DNA of 64,000 nucleotides from Polluticaenibacter yanchengensis. Its GTDB lineage: Bacteria > Bacteroidota > Bacteroidia > Chitinophagales > Chitinophagaceae. Below, piece by piece: positions 1-9,342 of this stretch. The notes below the pieces were generated by a model. That model had not been told where the DNA came from and did no database searches. It saw nothing but the letters and a program-made list of their open reading frames with translations. Both the position numbers and the translations under genes were made by a program. The stretch covers positions 124,001 through 188,000 of the forward strand of contig JAQGEF010000003.1 in NCBI GenBank assembly GCA_027854065.1, in the 5' to 3' direction. How positions within the stretch are numbered: position 1 is the stretch's first letter; each line of letters starts with the position of its first letter.

Positions 1-1
1 G

Positions 2-715
2 ACGATTGCGGTGAATTTGCCTAATGATGAAACGATCCAGAAAAACAAGGGTACCCGTCGCAGCCAGTTGAAGAACGCGATGAAAGCTAAATACGACCAG
101 ATACTGGCGCCAATTGCGGAAACTTTGATTGATGAGTCGCAGATTGGCCTGGTAAACTTTGATGCTTTTTTTGCCAATGTGATGTTCCATGAAGTTGCTC
201 ATGGTTTGGGTATTAAAACAACCATTGATGGTAAGGGAACTGTAAGAGCAGCGTTGCAGGAGCAGGGTAGCTGGCTGGAAGAAGCTAAAGCGGATATACT
301 TGGTTTGTATATGGTGACGAAACTGGTAGAAAAAGGAGAACTTACGGGTAAAAAAGAGGCGTTTTATACCACTTTTATGGCGGGTATATTGCGTAGTGTG
401 CGTTTTGGTGCGAGTAAAGCGCATGGCAAAGCCAATATGCTGGCATTTAACTATTTTGAAGAGAAAGGTGCTTTTGAAAAGAATGCATCCGGAAAGTATA
501 AAGTGAATTTTTCGAAATTTGAGGAAGCTATGAATGGCCTGAGTAATTTGATCATTACGCTACAGGGTAATGGTAGTAAAGTGGCTGTTGAAAATCTTCA
601 AAAAGAAAAGGCTGTGATAAAACCATCTTTGCAAAAAGATTTAGATGGACTGGCTTCGAAAGGTATCCCGGTAGATGTTGTTTTTGAACAAGGGGTGAAG
701 GTGCTGGGATTGTAA
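2..715 (+). CDS. M49-like zinc peptidase (DPP III-related), C-terminal part
   Basis: The window opens inside this gene: the frame is open from base 2, so only the last 237 codons are visible and the true start lies upstream; the GTG at 11 is probably internal. The zinc motif HEVAHGLG starts about 63 residues into the visible part, and about 30 residues later comes EEAKAD, the second metal/catalytic helix. HExxH followed by EEAKAD matches the dipeptidyl-peptidase-III family (M49), especially the Bacteroidota and plant Nudix-linked members with a five-residue HExxH motif rather than HExxGH. The likely activity is zinc-dependent dipeptide release or a related hydrolysis; the substrate cannot be told. 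A bidirectional terminator follows at 733-772. The family call is fairly sure, the activity less so. Confidence 0.75.
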   Translation, partial: TIAVNLPNDETIQKNKGTRRSQLKNAMKAKYDQILAPIAETLIDESQIGLVNFDAFFANVMFHEVAHGLGIKTTIDGKGTVRAALQEQGSWLEEAKADILGLYMVTKLVEKGELTGKKEAFYTTFMAGILRSVRFGASKAHGKANMLAFNYFEEKGAFEKNASGKYKVNFSKFEEAMNGLSNLIITLQGNGSKVAVENLQKEKAVIKPSLQKDLDGLASKGIPVDVVFEQGVKVLGL

Positions 716-732
716 GATATTCATTATATCAT

Positions 733-772
733 AAAAAAATGTGAGCCCATTAATTTGAGCTCACATTTTTTT
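733..772. terminator. bidirectional intrinsic terminator
   Basis: Thirteen-bp arms (A-run, TGTGAGC / GCTCACA, T-run) around a short loop, with A-run on one side and T-run on the other. It sits between the convergent peptidase (ending 715) and secreted protein gene (ending 787), so it can serve both. Confidence 0.85.
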
Positions 773-786
773 ATGGTAGTTTGAAA

Positions 787-1275
787 CTAGTTAGTGTAAA
801 TTTTATAGGTAATGACTGATTTCCTAATATCGTATTTTACTGAAATGGATGGATTGTCTTCGATCTTTAAATCCTGAATATTTTCTACTTTGATATCATC
901 AATTAACACGTTTTCACTGGCTATTACTTTTGGTAGCTTTGTTATTAATAGCCTTTTGTTTTTTATAAACTCTGGTAATGTGATGATCTCATAATTCTTT
1001 TTGCGTGTAACAAAGGTTATGGGTGTATTGGAATTGTACCTGTTCAGTTCGGCAGGAGAATAAGTATTCACACTGTCTATGTTATCAGCTTTAAAAATCG
1101 TATTGGAAATATCAATATATCTTTCACCAATTTTTGAAATGGAATTTTTATTCAGGGTTTCATTTTTCTTAAGTTCTTTATATTTTTCAGCAGGTAATTT
1201 ATCCTGGGCTATTACCAGGAATGATTGAAAAATAAGAGATAAAACTACTACTGCCGACTTAAGATTCAATTTCAT
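787..1275 (-). CDS. small secreted protein of unknown function
   Basis: A 162-residue protein if translation starts at the ATG complement of 1273-1275. I prefer that start over one 35 codons further out because it places a clean signal peptide at the N-terminus (MKLNLKSAVVVLSL..., with cleavage expected after FLVIAQ), and the upstream extension is read from a repeat unit that recurs at 1461. The mature part is lysine-, isoleucine- and asparagine-rich with no cysteine pattern, lipobox or motif I recognise. The context (convergent with a peptidase, repeat-rich DNA upstream) gives no functional clue. It is probably exported to the periplasm or beyond. Real gene likely; function unknown. Confidence 0.55.
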   Translation of the reverse strand: MKLNLKSAVVVLSLIFQSFLVIAQDKLPAEKYKELKKNETLNKNSISKIGERYIDISNTIFKADNIDSVNTYSPAELNRYNSNTPITFVTRKKNYEIITLPEFIKNKRLLITKLPKVIASENVLIDDIKVENIQDLKIEDNPSISVKYDIRKSVITYKIYTN

Positions 1276-1303
1276 AAAAACAATTTTAGGATATAAAGAT
1301 AGA

Positions 1304-1612
1304 AAATGAAAACAATTGTTGTGAAAATCCGGCGTATTTGAGTATAAACACCTGTTTGTATGACTTTTTAATGGTGGCAATATCTGACCGGATACGTGTA
1401 TTTATTATTTCCCGCAGATGTTCGCAGATCATTCCCGCAGATTCTCGCAGATTTTTTAGGAAATGAAAACAATTGTTGTGAAAAGCTGTTGTATTTGAGT
1501 ATAAATACCTGTTTGTGCTGTCTTCTTCATTGATCCAAGTGTCGGCCGAATCTGAATAATTGTTTCCCGCAGATGTTCGCAGATCATTCCCGCAGATTAT
1601 CGCAGATTTTTT
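1304..1612. repeat. two-copy tandem repeat, 157-bp period, with CGCAGAT motifs
   Basis: A unit beginning AAATGAAAACAATTGTTGTG at 1304 recurs at 1461. Each unit ends in a block containing TTCCCGCAGATGTTCGCAGA and a second CCGCAGATTNTCGCAGA stretch (about 1408-1455 and 1563-1610). The same CGCAGAT core builds the larger array at 48401-49165. Apparent reading frames across this block follow the repeats and are not credible genes. Confidence 0.8.
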
Positions 1613-1857
1613 TGATGATATTTTTTCGCAGATGTCACAGTTTTTTTGATGGTGCATTTATTGGCTGAGGGATAGCAGCGGCATCCTTTTTATTTTTTAT
1701 CCGACGAAGGAGGATTAAAATAAAAAGATATAGCGGATAGCCCGACCCGAGGTACGAGGGGCAGCCCCTCATATATATATTTCCATATTGTTTTGAATAA
1801 GTGTACTGTGATGACGGGCTTATGTTTATTGATATTTTATTGCAATCTTTGCAAGTA
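1613..1857. repeat. intergenic inverted repeat plus GC-rich repeat fragment
   Basis: About 16-bp arms (CTTTTTATTTT..ATCC near 1686 and GGAT..AAAATAAAAAG near 1712, one indel) enclose a short loop. They are followed by a GC-rich stretch (about 1730-1770) with an internal CGAGGGGCAGCCCCTC inverted repeat. Together with the upstream tandem units this fills the gap before the AraC gene; no gene is supported here. Confidence 0.5.
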
Positions 1858-2766
1858 ATGAATGATTTGACGATCACAAATATCAGGTATGAGGACTTAA
1901 AGAAGTTTCCTAATCATTTTGATGTACAGTATGTAAACGCATACTTTGTAGTGGAGGATTCTAATGAGGATGATTATCCTTTGGAAATTAATAAATCTTA
2001 CCGGTCAGATTTTTTTTGCCTGATCATTGTAAGGAACGGGATGGTGAAATATACCGTGAACGATACGCAATACGCCATATTGAAGGGGGGCATTTTGTTT
2101 TGTAATAATACGGATACTTTTTCCATTAATGAAGTGACGGCTGATTACGAAGCTAAGTATATGTACTTTACCGAGGAGTTATTTGTAGAGGCGAAAATGA
2201 ATTTTAAATCCATACACATTCTGCAGGAGTTAAAAGGTCTGTTTAATTACCCGATATTAAAGGAGCATGGCTTGCTGGAAAAATTTAGTTTTTATGTGAA
2301 CCAGCTGGAGGCGCTTAACAGGGCGGACAAGAAGAATGTTTATGCCGGCGATATGATCATGCATTATGTATCGCTGATGATGTACGAAATGGAACTGTTT
2401 ATCAATAAATCCCAGGTAAGCAGGACCCCGACTACGAGGGAAGAGGAGATCGTGACGAGTTTTTTTATACTGGTAGGTGAAAATTATAAGGCGAACCATA
2501 ATGTTCAGTTTTATGCCGATAAGCTATTTATAACCCGGAAATATCTTAGTAAAGTAACAAATAAGCTGCTTTTCAGGACACCCAGGGAGGTGATCAGCTA
2601 CGCTTTAATGATAGAAGCTAAGGTGCTTTTGCGTAACTCTAATTTGAGTATCACGGATATTGTAAATGAGCTGAATTTTACTGACCAGGCTATTTTCAGT
2701 AAGTTTTTTAAGAAGCACGCGGGTGTTTCTCCTACTCAATTCAGGCAAAGGGCTTTTGATAATTAA
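1858..2766 (+). CDS. AraC-family transcriptional regulator
   Basis: A 302-residue regulator if started at ATG 1858 (MNDLTITNIRYEDLKKFP). A GTG at 1801 would add 19 residues of no obvious domain. The N-terminal ~170 residues are the sensing part, with a cupin-like strand pattern (FCLIIVRNGMVKYTVND). The C-terminal ~100 residues are a double helix-turn-helix of AraC/XylS type: NVQFYADKLFITRKYLSKV for the first HTH, SITDIVNELNFTDQAIFSKF for the second, then KKHAGVSPTQFRQ, the family signature. It lies 213 bp upstream of, and co-oriented with, a complete RND efflux operon, so local control of that pump is the natural inference. An inverted repeat just after its stop (2791-2813) is a candidate site. 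Confidence 0.9.
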   Translation: MNDLTITNIRYEDLKKFPNHFDVQYVNAYFVVEDSNEDDYPLEINKSYRSDFFCLIIVRNGMVKYTVNDTQYAILKGGILFCNNTDTFSINEVTADYEAKYMYFTEELFVEAKMNFKSIHILQELKGLFNYPILKEHGLLEKFSFYVNQLEALNRADKKNVYAGDMIMHYVSLMMYEMELFINKSQVSRTPTTREEEIVTSFFILVGENYKANHNVQFYADKLFITRKYLSKVTNKLLFRTPREVISYALMIEAKVLLRNSNLSITDIVNELNFTDQAIFSKFFKKHAGVSPTQFRQRAFDN

Positions 2767-2790
2767 GAAATGGTTAATTTGTTCACAAAA

Positions 2791-2813
2791 TGACAAATGT
2801 CACTAATTTGTCA
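2791..2813. promoter_or_regulatory. inverted repeat between AraC regulator and efflux operon
   Basis: TGACAAAT and ATTTGTCA form perfect 8-bp arms with a 7-bp spacer. The repeat lies 25 bp after the regulator stop and about 165 bp upstream of the efflux adaptor start. It could be an operator or a weak terminator; no long T-run follows. Confidence 0.35.
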
Positions 2814-2979
2814 AAATTTTCAGATGCTTTTAATGCTTAATGTATAGTTTAAGTGTATATTATACTGGTATGATATAAAGTTGGTTTGGCGACTTTTGGA
2901 CAAATTTGTGCGATTTATAGATTTCTGACTCCTGTTTTTAAATTGGAATTTCGCAGCCAATTTAAATTTTATATATATC

Positions 2980-4128
2980 ATGAAGCGATTATTCGTTTTA
3001 AAATCAATTTCATTCTTAACGTTATTTTTAGTGCTTGTTGGTTGCGGCAATAAGCATCAAAATGGGGGCTACCAGCAAGGGCCACCGGAATTACCGGTTG
3101 CGGAGGTGAAAACAGCTGATGCAGTGGTTACCAAAACTTATGCTGCCAGTGTGGAGGGTGTTTCCAATGTGGAAATAAGACCGCAGGTTTCCGGTTACCT
3201 GACAAAAATTTATGTAGATGAGGGGCAATTTGTAAAGGCGGGACAAGTGTTGTTTGCTATAGAAAGCCAGGTGTATCGCGAACAGTTGAACAATGCCCAG
3301 GCGGCACTATTGTCTGCAAAATCTAACCTGGATAACAGCAAAATAAACCTTGACAGAAAAAAGGAATTGGTGAGTAATAAAATGGTATCTGATTTCCAGG
3401 TGCGTGAAGCTGAAATTGCTTACAATGCAGCGAAGGCAGGCGTTGAGCAGGCAAATGCAGTAGTAGAATCGGCTAAAATTAATCTTGGGTTTACACAGAT
3501 AAAAGCGCCGGTAAGTGGTTATACCAGCCGCTTTAACTATCGTTTGGGCAGCTTATTATCTCCCACCAATCAACAGCCATTGACAATCCTGTCCGATATT
3601 CAGCAGGTATATACTTATTTCAGTTTAAGTGAAAATGATTTTATCAATTTTCAACGTCAATATGCGGGTAATAATATCAGTGAGAAAATTAAAAATACGC
3701 CACCGGTAACATTGTTAATGTCTGATGGTACGCCGTATGCGCATCCCGGTAAGATTGATGCGGTAGAAGGCTTGTTTAATAAAACGACAGGGGCAATTAC
3801 AGTAAGAGCAAAGTTTGTGAACCCGGAAGTTTTATTGAGAAGCGGTAATACGGGTAAAATTGTAATGGAGCAGCAGTTGAAAAATGCTTTATTATTTCCT
3901 ATTGCCTCTACTGTTATTATCCAGGATAAAGTATTCGTATTCACCCTGGATAAGGAGAATAAAGCAGTGCAGGTGCCTGTAGAGATTTCCGGAAAATCGG
4001 GGAATAACTATATTGTTTCCGGCGGTTTGAAAGCCGGTGATAAATATATTGTAATGGGTTTTGAAAGACTGCAGCCCGGTACACCGGTGGTGGCATTAAA
4101 GGACACTGCTAATATCAGTAAGCATTAA
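2980..4128 (+). CDS. RND efflux periplasmic adaptor (MFP, AcrA/MexA type)
   Basis: A 382-residue membrane fusion protein. The N-terminus is a lipoprotein signal with lipobox LVGC at Cys22, so it should be anchored by lipid in the inner membrane. The order is typical: beta-barrel start (KTYAASVEGVSNVEIRPQVSGYL), the biotinyl-lipoyl half motif GQFVKAGQVLFAI near 80, a coiled-coil hairpin rich in A/N/K (about 100-165), the second lipoyl half GFTQIKAPVSGYTS, then beta-barrel and membrane-proximal domains. It bridges the inner-membrane pump encoded next to the outer-membrane channel encoded third. Length is normal for the family. The drug or metabolite exported cannot be read from the sequence. 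Confidence 0.93.
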   Translation: MKRLFVLKSISFLTLFLVLVGCGNKHQNGGYQQGPPELPVAEVKTADAVVTKTYAASVEGVSNVEIRPQVSGYLTKIYVDEGQFVKAGQVLFAIESQVYREQLNNAQAALLSAKSNLDNSKINLDRKKELVSNKMVSDFQVREAEIAYNAAKAGVEQANAVVESAKINLGFTQIKAPVSGYTSRFNYRLGSLLSPTNQQPLTILSDIQQVYTYFSLSENDFINFQRQYAGNNISEKIKNTPPVTLLMSDGTPYAHPGKIDAVEGLFNKTTGAITVRAKFVNPEVLLRSGNTGKIVMEQQLKNALLFPIASTVIIQDKVFVFTLDKENKAVQVPVEISGKSGNNYIVSGGLKAGDKYIVMGFERLQPGTPVVALKDTANISKH

Positions 4129-4335
4129 TTGATTTTTATTGTTATTGAATGATCCTGCACTTTGGTATGCTCAGAGTGCCGGGCGAAAAATGTCTTTTAA
4201 ATACGATGATCTTATTGGGATATTTCCGGGATTAACGGGTGGTTTCCAATAGGATAATGACATTCAGATGATGCATGTGAATTGTTTTGTGATGTAGTTG
4301 TCTGAATGAATCTATACACTTTACCAATATAAATT

Positions 4336-7300
4336 ATGTTAAAGAAAATAATTAAAAGGCCAGTATTGGCTACCGTTATATCGGTTTTGCTGGTTATTCT
4401 CGGCGTAGTAGGTATGCTGGGATTACCCATTACCAAATTTCCGGATATTGCACCGCCGACCGTTTCGGTTACGGCTATTTATCCGGGTGCTAACTCAGAA
4501 ACCATTGCCAGGTCGGTAGCGCCACCTTTGGAAAATGCGATTAATGGGGTGGAAAATATGGATTATATTACTTCTACATCCAGTAATGATGGTACTTTGA
4601 CCATTACGGTGATCTTTAAACTGGGTACAGACCCTGACCAGGCTGCCATTAATGTGCAAAACAGGGTGGCACAGGTAACGAACCAGTTACCGGCTGAAGT
4701 GATCCAGGCGGGTATTACTACTTTGAAACGCCAGAACAGTATGATCGCCATGGTATCGCTGTCAAGTAAAGATGGCGTTATGGACGATCTGTTCCTGGAG
4801 AACTATGCCAAAATCAATATCCTGCCGGAGCTGAAAAGGATCAAGGGGGTAGGTGATGCTATGGCTTATGGTAATAAGGATTACTCTATGCGTGTATGGT
4901 TAGACCCTGTAAAACTGAGTGCCTATAATTTAACACCATCGGATGTAGCAGGAGCCATTCAATCTCAGAACCTGGAAGCAGCACCGGGTAGATTCGGGGA
5001 ACGTTCTACCGAAGTGAAGGAATATGTGATGCGGTATAAAGGCAAGTTTACAGAGCCGGAACAATACGAAAATATTGTGGTGCGTACACAACCGGATGGT
5101 TCCATTTTACGCTTAAGAGATGTGGCCAAGGTAGAATTTGGCGCATACAGTTATACGGTATCATCAAACTTTGATTCGAAGCCATCGGTGACCATGGCTA
5201 TTTTCCAGATGTCCGGTTCCAATGCGAATGAAGTGCAGATAGCACTTCAGGAAAGAATGGTGGAGTTGGAGAAATCTTTTCCTGCCGGTATGGAGTACCA
5301 TATTCCATATGCCACAAAGGAATCTTTGGACCAGTCTATCAGCCAGGTAATGAGTACCCTGATAGAAGCATTTATATTGGTATTTATCGTGGTATTTATC
5401 TTCCTGCAGGATTTCCGCTCAACACTTATCCCGGCTATTGCTGTTCCGGTATCTATTGTGGGAACGTTTTTCTTTATGAAGATATTCGGCTTCTCTATTA
5501 ATATCCTCACCTTATTCGCCCTGGTATTAGCTATTGGTATCGTGGTGGATGATGCAATTGTGGTGGTGGAAGCGGTACATGCCAAAATGGAAAAGAAAAA
5601 GCTGAATGCAAGGGCTGCCACCATGAGCGCGATGAGTGAAATTTCCGGTGCGATTATGTCTATTACCCTGGTAATGGCCGCAGTATTCGTTCCGGTAGCA
5701 TTTATGGAAGGCTCTACAGGGTTGTTTTATCAGCAGTTCGCATTAACCCTGGCTATTGCCATTGTTATTTCTGCAATCAATGCGTTGACGTTAAGCCCTG
5801 CATTATGTGCTTTATTGTTAAAGCAACACAATGCTGACGGACACGGACATAAGAAAACAAGCTTTAAAGACCGTTTTTTTGCGGGCTTCAATGCAGCGTT
5901 TAATAAATTGACATTCCGTTATGGCAAATCCGTCTTGTTTTTGATTAAAAGAAAATGGGTCGCTGTCATCATCATTGGCATATTCGGCGGGTTGTTTTAT
6001 TGGATGTCAACCACTACGCCTAAAGGTTTTATACCAGATGAAGATCAGAATTTTATTATAGTTACAGCCAACCTGGCACCAGGTGCATCCAAGGACAGAA
6101 CAGGAGCGGTAGTGAGCGATGTTGAAAAATTATTAAAATCGGTACCTGCAGTAGAGAATGTGATTTCTGTGGACGGTTTAAACCTGTTCAGTGGCTCCAT
6201 GTCATCTTCGGCAGCTTCTATTTTTGTCCGTTTAAAAAATGCGAAAGACAGGGGAGCGGTAAGCAAAATAGAAGAGGTGATAGGCCAGGTGCAGGGGATG
6301 CTGTCGCAGGATAAACGCGCGAATTTCCTTGTATTAAATACACCAACTGTAGATGGATTTGGTAATACAAGTGGCATGGAACTGGTATTGCAGGATAGAA
6401 ATAACGGGGAATTGCAGCAATTGGGCTATGCTTCTTATGGCTTAATGGGTGCTTTAATGCAGCGCCCGGAAATAGCAGTAGCTTTTACTACTTTTGATGT
6501 CTCCTATCCACAGTTCGAAGTATTGATCGATGCATCCAAAGCAGCGCAATTGGGCGTAACCGTAGCGGAAGCCATGTCTGTCATGCAGGGGTATTATGGA
6601 AGTATCCAGGCGTCAGATTTCAACCGCTTCGGTAAATACTACCGGGTGTTGGTTCAGGCCTCGCCGGATACCAGGACGGATGAAGCCTCCCTGAACGGCA
6701 TTTTCGTGCGCAATCAAAGCGGCAGCATGGTGCCGATGAGTTCATTGGTGACCTTAAAATCTGTCACCGGTGCGGAAGTAGTGGACCGTTTTAACTTGTT
6801 TAATGCATCCAATCTTACCGTAATGCCAGCCCCGGGTTATAGTACCGGCCAGGCAATGGCAGTGGTTGAAGAAGTTTCTAAACAAGTATTGCCTCCTGGC
6901 TATACTTACGATTACAAAGGAATGAGCCGCGAAGAAAGTACTTCAAGTTCCCAGGGCGCTGTCATTTTTGGTTTATGTATTGTGTTTGTTTACTTCCTGT
7001 TATCCGCACAGTACGAAAGCTATATTTTACCATTTGCGGTACTGATAGCTATTCCGATTGGTTTGTCCGGTGTATTTATGGGGATTACTATGGCAGATAT
7101 TTCAAATAATATTTATGTGCAAATAGCGATGGTAATGCTCATTGGTTTACTGGCCAAAAACGGTATCCTGATTGTAGAATTTGCAGTACAACGCCGCGCT
7201 GCCGGTAAAAGCCTGATTGCAGCTGCAGTAGAAGGCGCCAAAGCCAGGTTACGACCAATCTTAATGACTTCCCTGGCGTTTATTTCCGGTTTAATTCCGT

Positions 7301-7482
7301 TGATATTTGCGGTTGGTCCTTCCGCTATGGGCAATCACTCTATTGGTTATGCCGCCATCTTTGGTATGTTGGTGGGTACTGTTTTAGGGGTATTTGTTAC
7401 GCCGGTGTTGTTTGTGGTATTCCAGCATCTGCAGGAAAAAATAAGCCGCAAAAAAGCAACTGAGGACGATTGGGTTTATTAA
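4336..7482 (+). CDS. RND multidrug efflux pump, inner-membrane subunit (AcrB/HAE1 type)
   Basis: At 1048 residues this is the full length expected of a proton-driven RND pump with 12 membrane helices and two large periplasmic loops. The start LKKIIKRPVLATVISVLLVI... is the classic first helix, and KFPDIAPPTVSVTAIYPGA follows as in AcrB. The proton relay is intact: paired aspartates at 405-406 in VVDDAIVVVEAV (helix 4) and a lysine at about 941 in GLLAKNGILIVEF (helix 10). It belongs to a three-gene set with the adaptor before it (207-bp gap) and the channel after it (26-bp gap to the preferred start). Substrate unknown; hydrophobic compounds are typical of the family. Confidence 0.95.
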   Translation: MLKKIIKRPVLATVISVLLVILGVVGMLGLPITKFPDIAPPTVSVTAIYPGANSETIARSVAPPLENAINGVENMDYITSTSSNDGTLTITVIFKLGTDPDQAAINVQNRVAQVTNQLPAEVIQAGITTLKRQNSMIAMVSLSSKDGVMDDLFLENYAKINILPELKRIKGVGDAMAYGNKDYSMRVWLDPVKLSAYNLTPSDVAGAIQSQNLEAAPGRFGERSTEVKEYVMRYKGKFTEPEQYENIVVRTQPDGSILRLRDVAKVEFGAYSYTVSSNFDSKPSVTMAIFQMSGSNANEVQIALQERMVELEKSFPAGMEYHIPYATKESLDQSISQVMSTLIEAFILVFIVVFIFLQDFRSTLIPAIAVPVSIVGTFFFMKIFGFSINILTLFALVLAIGIVVDDAIVVVEAVHAKMEKKKLNARAATMSAMSEISGAIMSITLVMAAVFVPVAFMEGSTGLFYQQFALTLAIAIVISAINALTLSPALCALLLKQHNADGHGHKKTSFKDRFFAGFNAAFNKLTFRYGKSVLFLIKRKWVAVIIIGIFGGLFYWMSTTTPKGFIPDEDQNFIIVTANLAPGASKDRTGAVVSDVEKLLKSVPAVENVISVDGLNLFSGSMSSSAASIFVRLKNAKDRGAVSKIEEVIGQVQGMLSQDKRANFLVLNTPTVDGFGNTSGMELVLQDRNNGELQQLGYASYGLMGALMQRPEIAVAFTTFDVSYPQFEVLIDASKAAQLGVTVAEAMSVMQGYYGSIQASDFNRFGKYYRVLVQASPDTRTDEASLNGIFVRNQSGSMVPMSSLVTLKSVTGAEVVDRFNLFNASNLTVMPAPGYSTGQAMAVVEEVSKQVLPPGYTYDYKGMSREESTSSSQGAVIFGLCIVFVYFLLSAQYESYILPFAVLIAIPIGLSGVFMGITMADISNNIYVQIAMVMLIGLLAKNGILIVEFAVQRRAAGKSLIAAAVEGAKARLRPILMTSLAFISGLIPLIFAVGPSAMGNHSIGYAAIFGMLVGTVLGVFVTPVLFVVFQHLQEKISRKKATEDDWVY

Positions 7483-7508
7483 TTAATCATCAGAAAATTA
7501 CAATAAAA

Positions 7509-8945
7509 ATGGACTTATTCAAAAAGTCAATACATATAGTTTCAGGTGTTGTTTTATTTTCCGGTTTGCTGTTTGCCTGTAAGGTACAGCAACCGGTTTT
7601 ACCTGCCGTTGCTTTGCCAACTGCATTCAGGAACAGCGATAGCCTGGCAGCAAACGATACTTCAAAAAATATCGGGACGATCAGTTATAAAGACTTTTTT
7701 ACCGATGCAACGCTGCTTGGCCTGTTAGATAAAGCCATGCTGCATAATAACGACCTTAACGTTGCAGTAAAACAGATCCAGGTAGCGGCATTAGGATTTG
7801 AGCAAAGCCGTTGGGCATTTTTGCCGAAAGTAAGCGCTACCATCGGTAGCACTACTATTACCCGTCCATCCGATAACAGTATGAATGGCATGATGGCAGG
7901 GCAGTTTCTTGGCCAGAAATACATAGGCGATTATAATTCCCTGTTCAATATTTCCTGGGAAGCAGATATCTGGGGCAAGATGAAAGGACAAAAAGAAGCT
8001 GCTTTATCCGAGTTCCTGAAAACGCAGGAAGCCGCAAAAGCTGTAAAAACCAGGATAGTGGTAGAAGTGGTGCAAGGTTATTATAATCTGCTGATGTTGG
8101 ATAAGCAAATGGAGATCTCCAATCGTAACCTTTTATTTGCAGATAGTACACTTACTTTTCTTAAAAAACAGTTCGAATTGGGTTTGATCAATTCCCTTGC
8201 AGTGCAGCAACAGGAAGTTACTATTGACCAGATATCTAAATCAATACCTTCAATAGAGTCTGCAATTACTATGCAGGAGAATGCTTTAAGTGTTTTGATT
8301 GGTGAAATGCCGGATAAAATTTCGCGGACCGCTTTATTGAATGATATCACTATTTCGGAACACCTGGCTACGGGAGTGCCTTCTCAATTGTTAGCGAACA
8401 GGCCGGATATTAAAGTCACTGAACTGGATTTTCGCAAAGCCGCCGCAGGTGTTCATGTGGCTAAAGTAAGTATGTACCCGGCGCTGAATATTACCGCCCA
8501 GGGCGGGTTAAATGCCTTTAAATCAAGCGACTGGTTTAAGTTGCCAGGCTCTTTATTTGGAATCCTGGCTGGTTCTGTTACACAGCCGGTTTTCCAAGGC
8601 AAGCAATTGAAAGTGCAGTATCAGCAGTCCAAAATAATGTTGGAGCAATCCGAGATACAGTTTAAACAAGCTGTTTTAAATGCAGTTAGTGAAGTGTCAG
8701 ACGCATTGGTACAAATAGAAAAGCTGAAACAGCAGGAAGTGATTGCAGCATCCCAGGTTCAGAAATCCGATGATCTGGTAAGCAAAGCATTAACGCTCTA
8801 TAAACTGAATGAAGCTACTTACCTGGACGTTATTGTGGCACAAGCCAACAGGCTGCAATACGAATTAGACCTGGCATCTATTAAAAACCAACACCTTAAT
8901 GCCATTACAATGTTGTATCGTTCATTAGGTGGCGGGCAAAATTAA
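7509..8945 (+). CDS. outer-membrane efflux channel (TolC/OprM type lipoprotein)
   Basis: A 478-residue outer-membrane factor if started at ATG 7509. That start gives a lipoprotein signal ending in LLFAC (Cys24); an upstream GTG at 7470 would overlap the pump gene and bury the signal. The two repeated alpha-helical/beta segments of the family are visible: FLPKVSATIGSTTITRP (first strand region) and AAAGVHVAKVSMYPALNIT in the second half, followed by GSLFGILAGSVTQPVFQG. LLANRPDIKVTELDFR is the usual OprM-type hallmark. It completes the tripartite pump with the two genes before it. No terminator is obvious directly after it; a dispersed repeat element starts 15 bp past the stop. Confidence 0.93.
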   Translation: MDLFKKSIHIVSGVVLFSGLLFACKVQQPVLPAVALPTAFRNSDSLAANDTSKNIGTISYKDFFTDATLLGLLDKAMLHNNDLNVAVKQIQVAALGFEQSRWAFLPKVSATIGSTTITRPSDNSMNGMMAGQFLGQKYIGDYNSLFNISWEADIWGKMKGQKEAALSEFLKTQEAAKAVKTRIVVEVVQGYYNLLMLDKQMEISNRNLLFADSTLTFLKKQFELGLINSLAVQQQEVTIDQISKSIPSIESAITMQENALSVLIGEMPDKISRTALLNDITISEHLATGVPSQLLANRPDIKVTELDFRKAAAGVHVAKVSMYPALNITAQGGLNAFKSSDWFKLPGSLFGILAGSVTQPVFQGKQLKVQYQQSKIMLEQSEIQFKQAVLNAVSEVSDALVQIEKLKQQEVIAASQVQKSDDLVSKALTLYKLNEATYLDVIVAQANRLQYELDLASIKNQHLNAITMLYRSLGGGQN

Positions 8946-8960
8946 AAACGGGATTATGTT

Positions 8961-9084
8961 TTGGGGCTGTCAACGATGGTCACATGATTGATCTACGGTT
9001 CGGCGAGCTTATGGCTCCGCTTCGCTCGGTACTCCTGCGTCGTACTGGCTCGTTACCTCGCCACCAACGCATGCCGGAGCCCGT
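8961..9084 (-). repeat. dispersed structured element, copy A
   Basis: Begins TTGGGGCTGTCAAC and ends near GCATGCCGGAGCC. About 75 bp (9010-9084) is almost identical to copy B at 16040-16162, including TACTCCTGCGTCGTACTGGC. It fills most of the gap after the efflux operon. The minus strand is taken as element orientation, so that the GGCTGCGG-like end comes first. Confidence 0.75.
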
Positions 9085-9251
9085 CATCCATAGAATATTA
9101 ATTGAACTTTTTGTAAGGGAGTTACCTTCAGAAAGTTCAATTAGCAAAATTTTAAGGTCTTTGAAATTTAGATAAAATATTGATAATTATATATTAATGT
9201 CAATTAATTAAAGTGATTTGTTAGAGTTTTATTTAAGATGATGGTATAAAT

Positions 9252-9283
9252 AATCCATACTTCATTTGTATAAAGTATGGATT
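9252..9283. terminator. intrinsic terminator hairpin between convergent genes
   Basis: AATCCATACTT and AAGTATGGATT are perfect 11-bp arms around a 10-nt loop. The hairpin lies 60 bp past the stop of the SIMPL gene (minus strand) and downstream of the efflux operon (plus strand). The T-tracts on both sides are short, so efficiency is uncertain. Confidence 0.6.
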
Positions 9284-9342
9284 ATTCTATTCTAAAATAA
9301 CAATGTATCTGGTAACTATTGATTATAAAGCCCGTATAATTT

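Noticed and set aside
1286..1877. Two reading frames on the minus strand in the repeat block
   Set aside because: They track the 157-bp repeat and the inverted repeat, have no domain, and overlap the better supported start of the AraC gene.
4261..4308. CATTCAGA/TCTGAATG inverted repeat between adaptor and pump genes
   Set aside because: Eight-bp arms 32 bp apart without a T-run; likely chance within the operon.
8984..9175. 63-codon reading frame after the efflux operon
   Set aside because: It lies mostly inside dispersed element A, and the same sequence recurs in element B where the frame differs.
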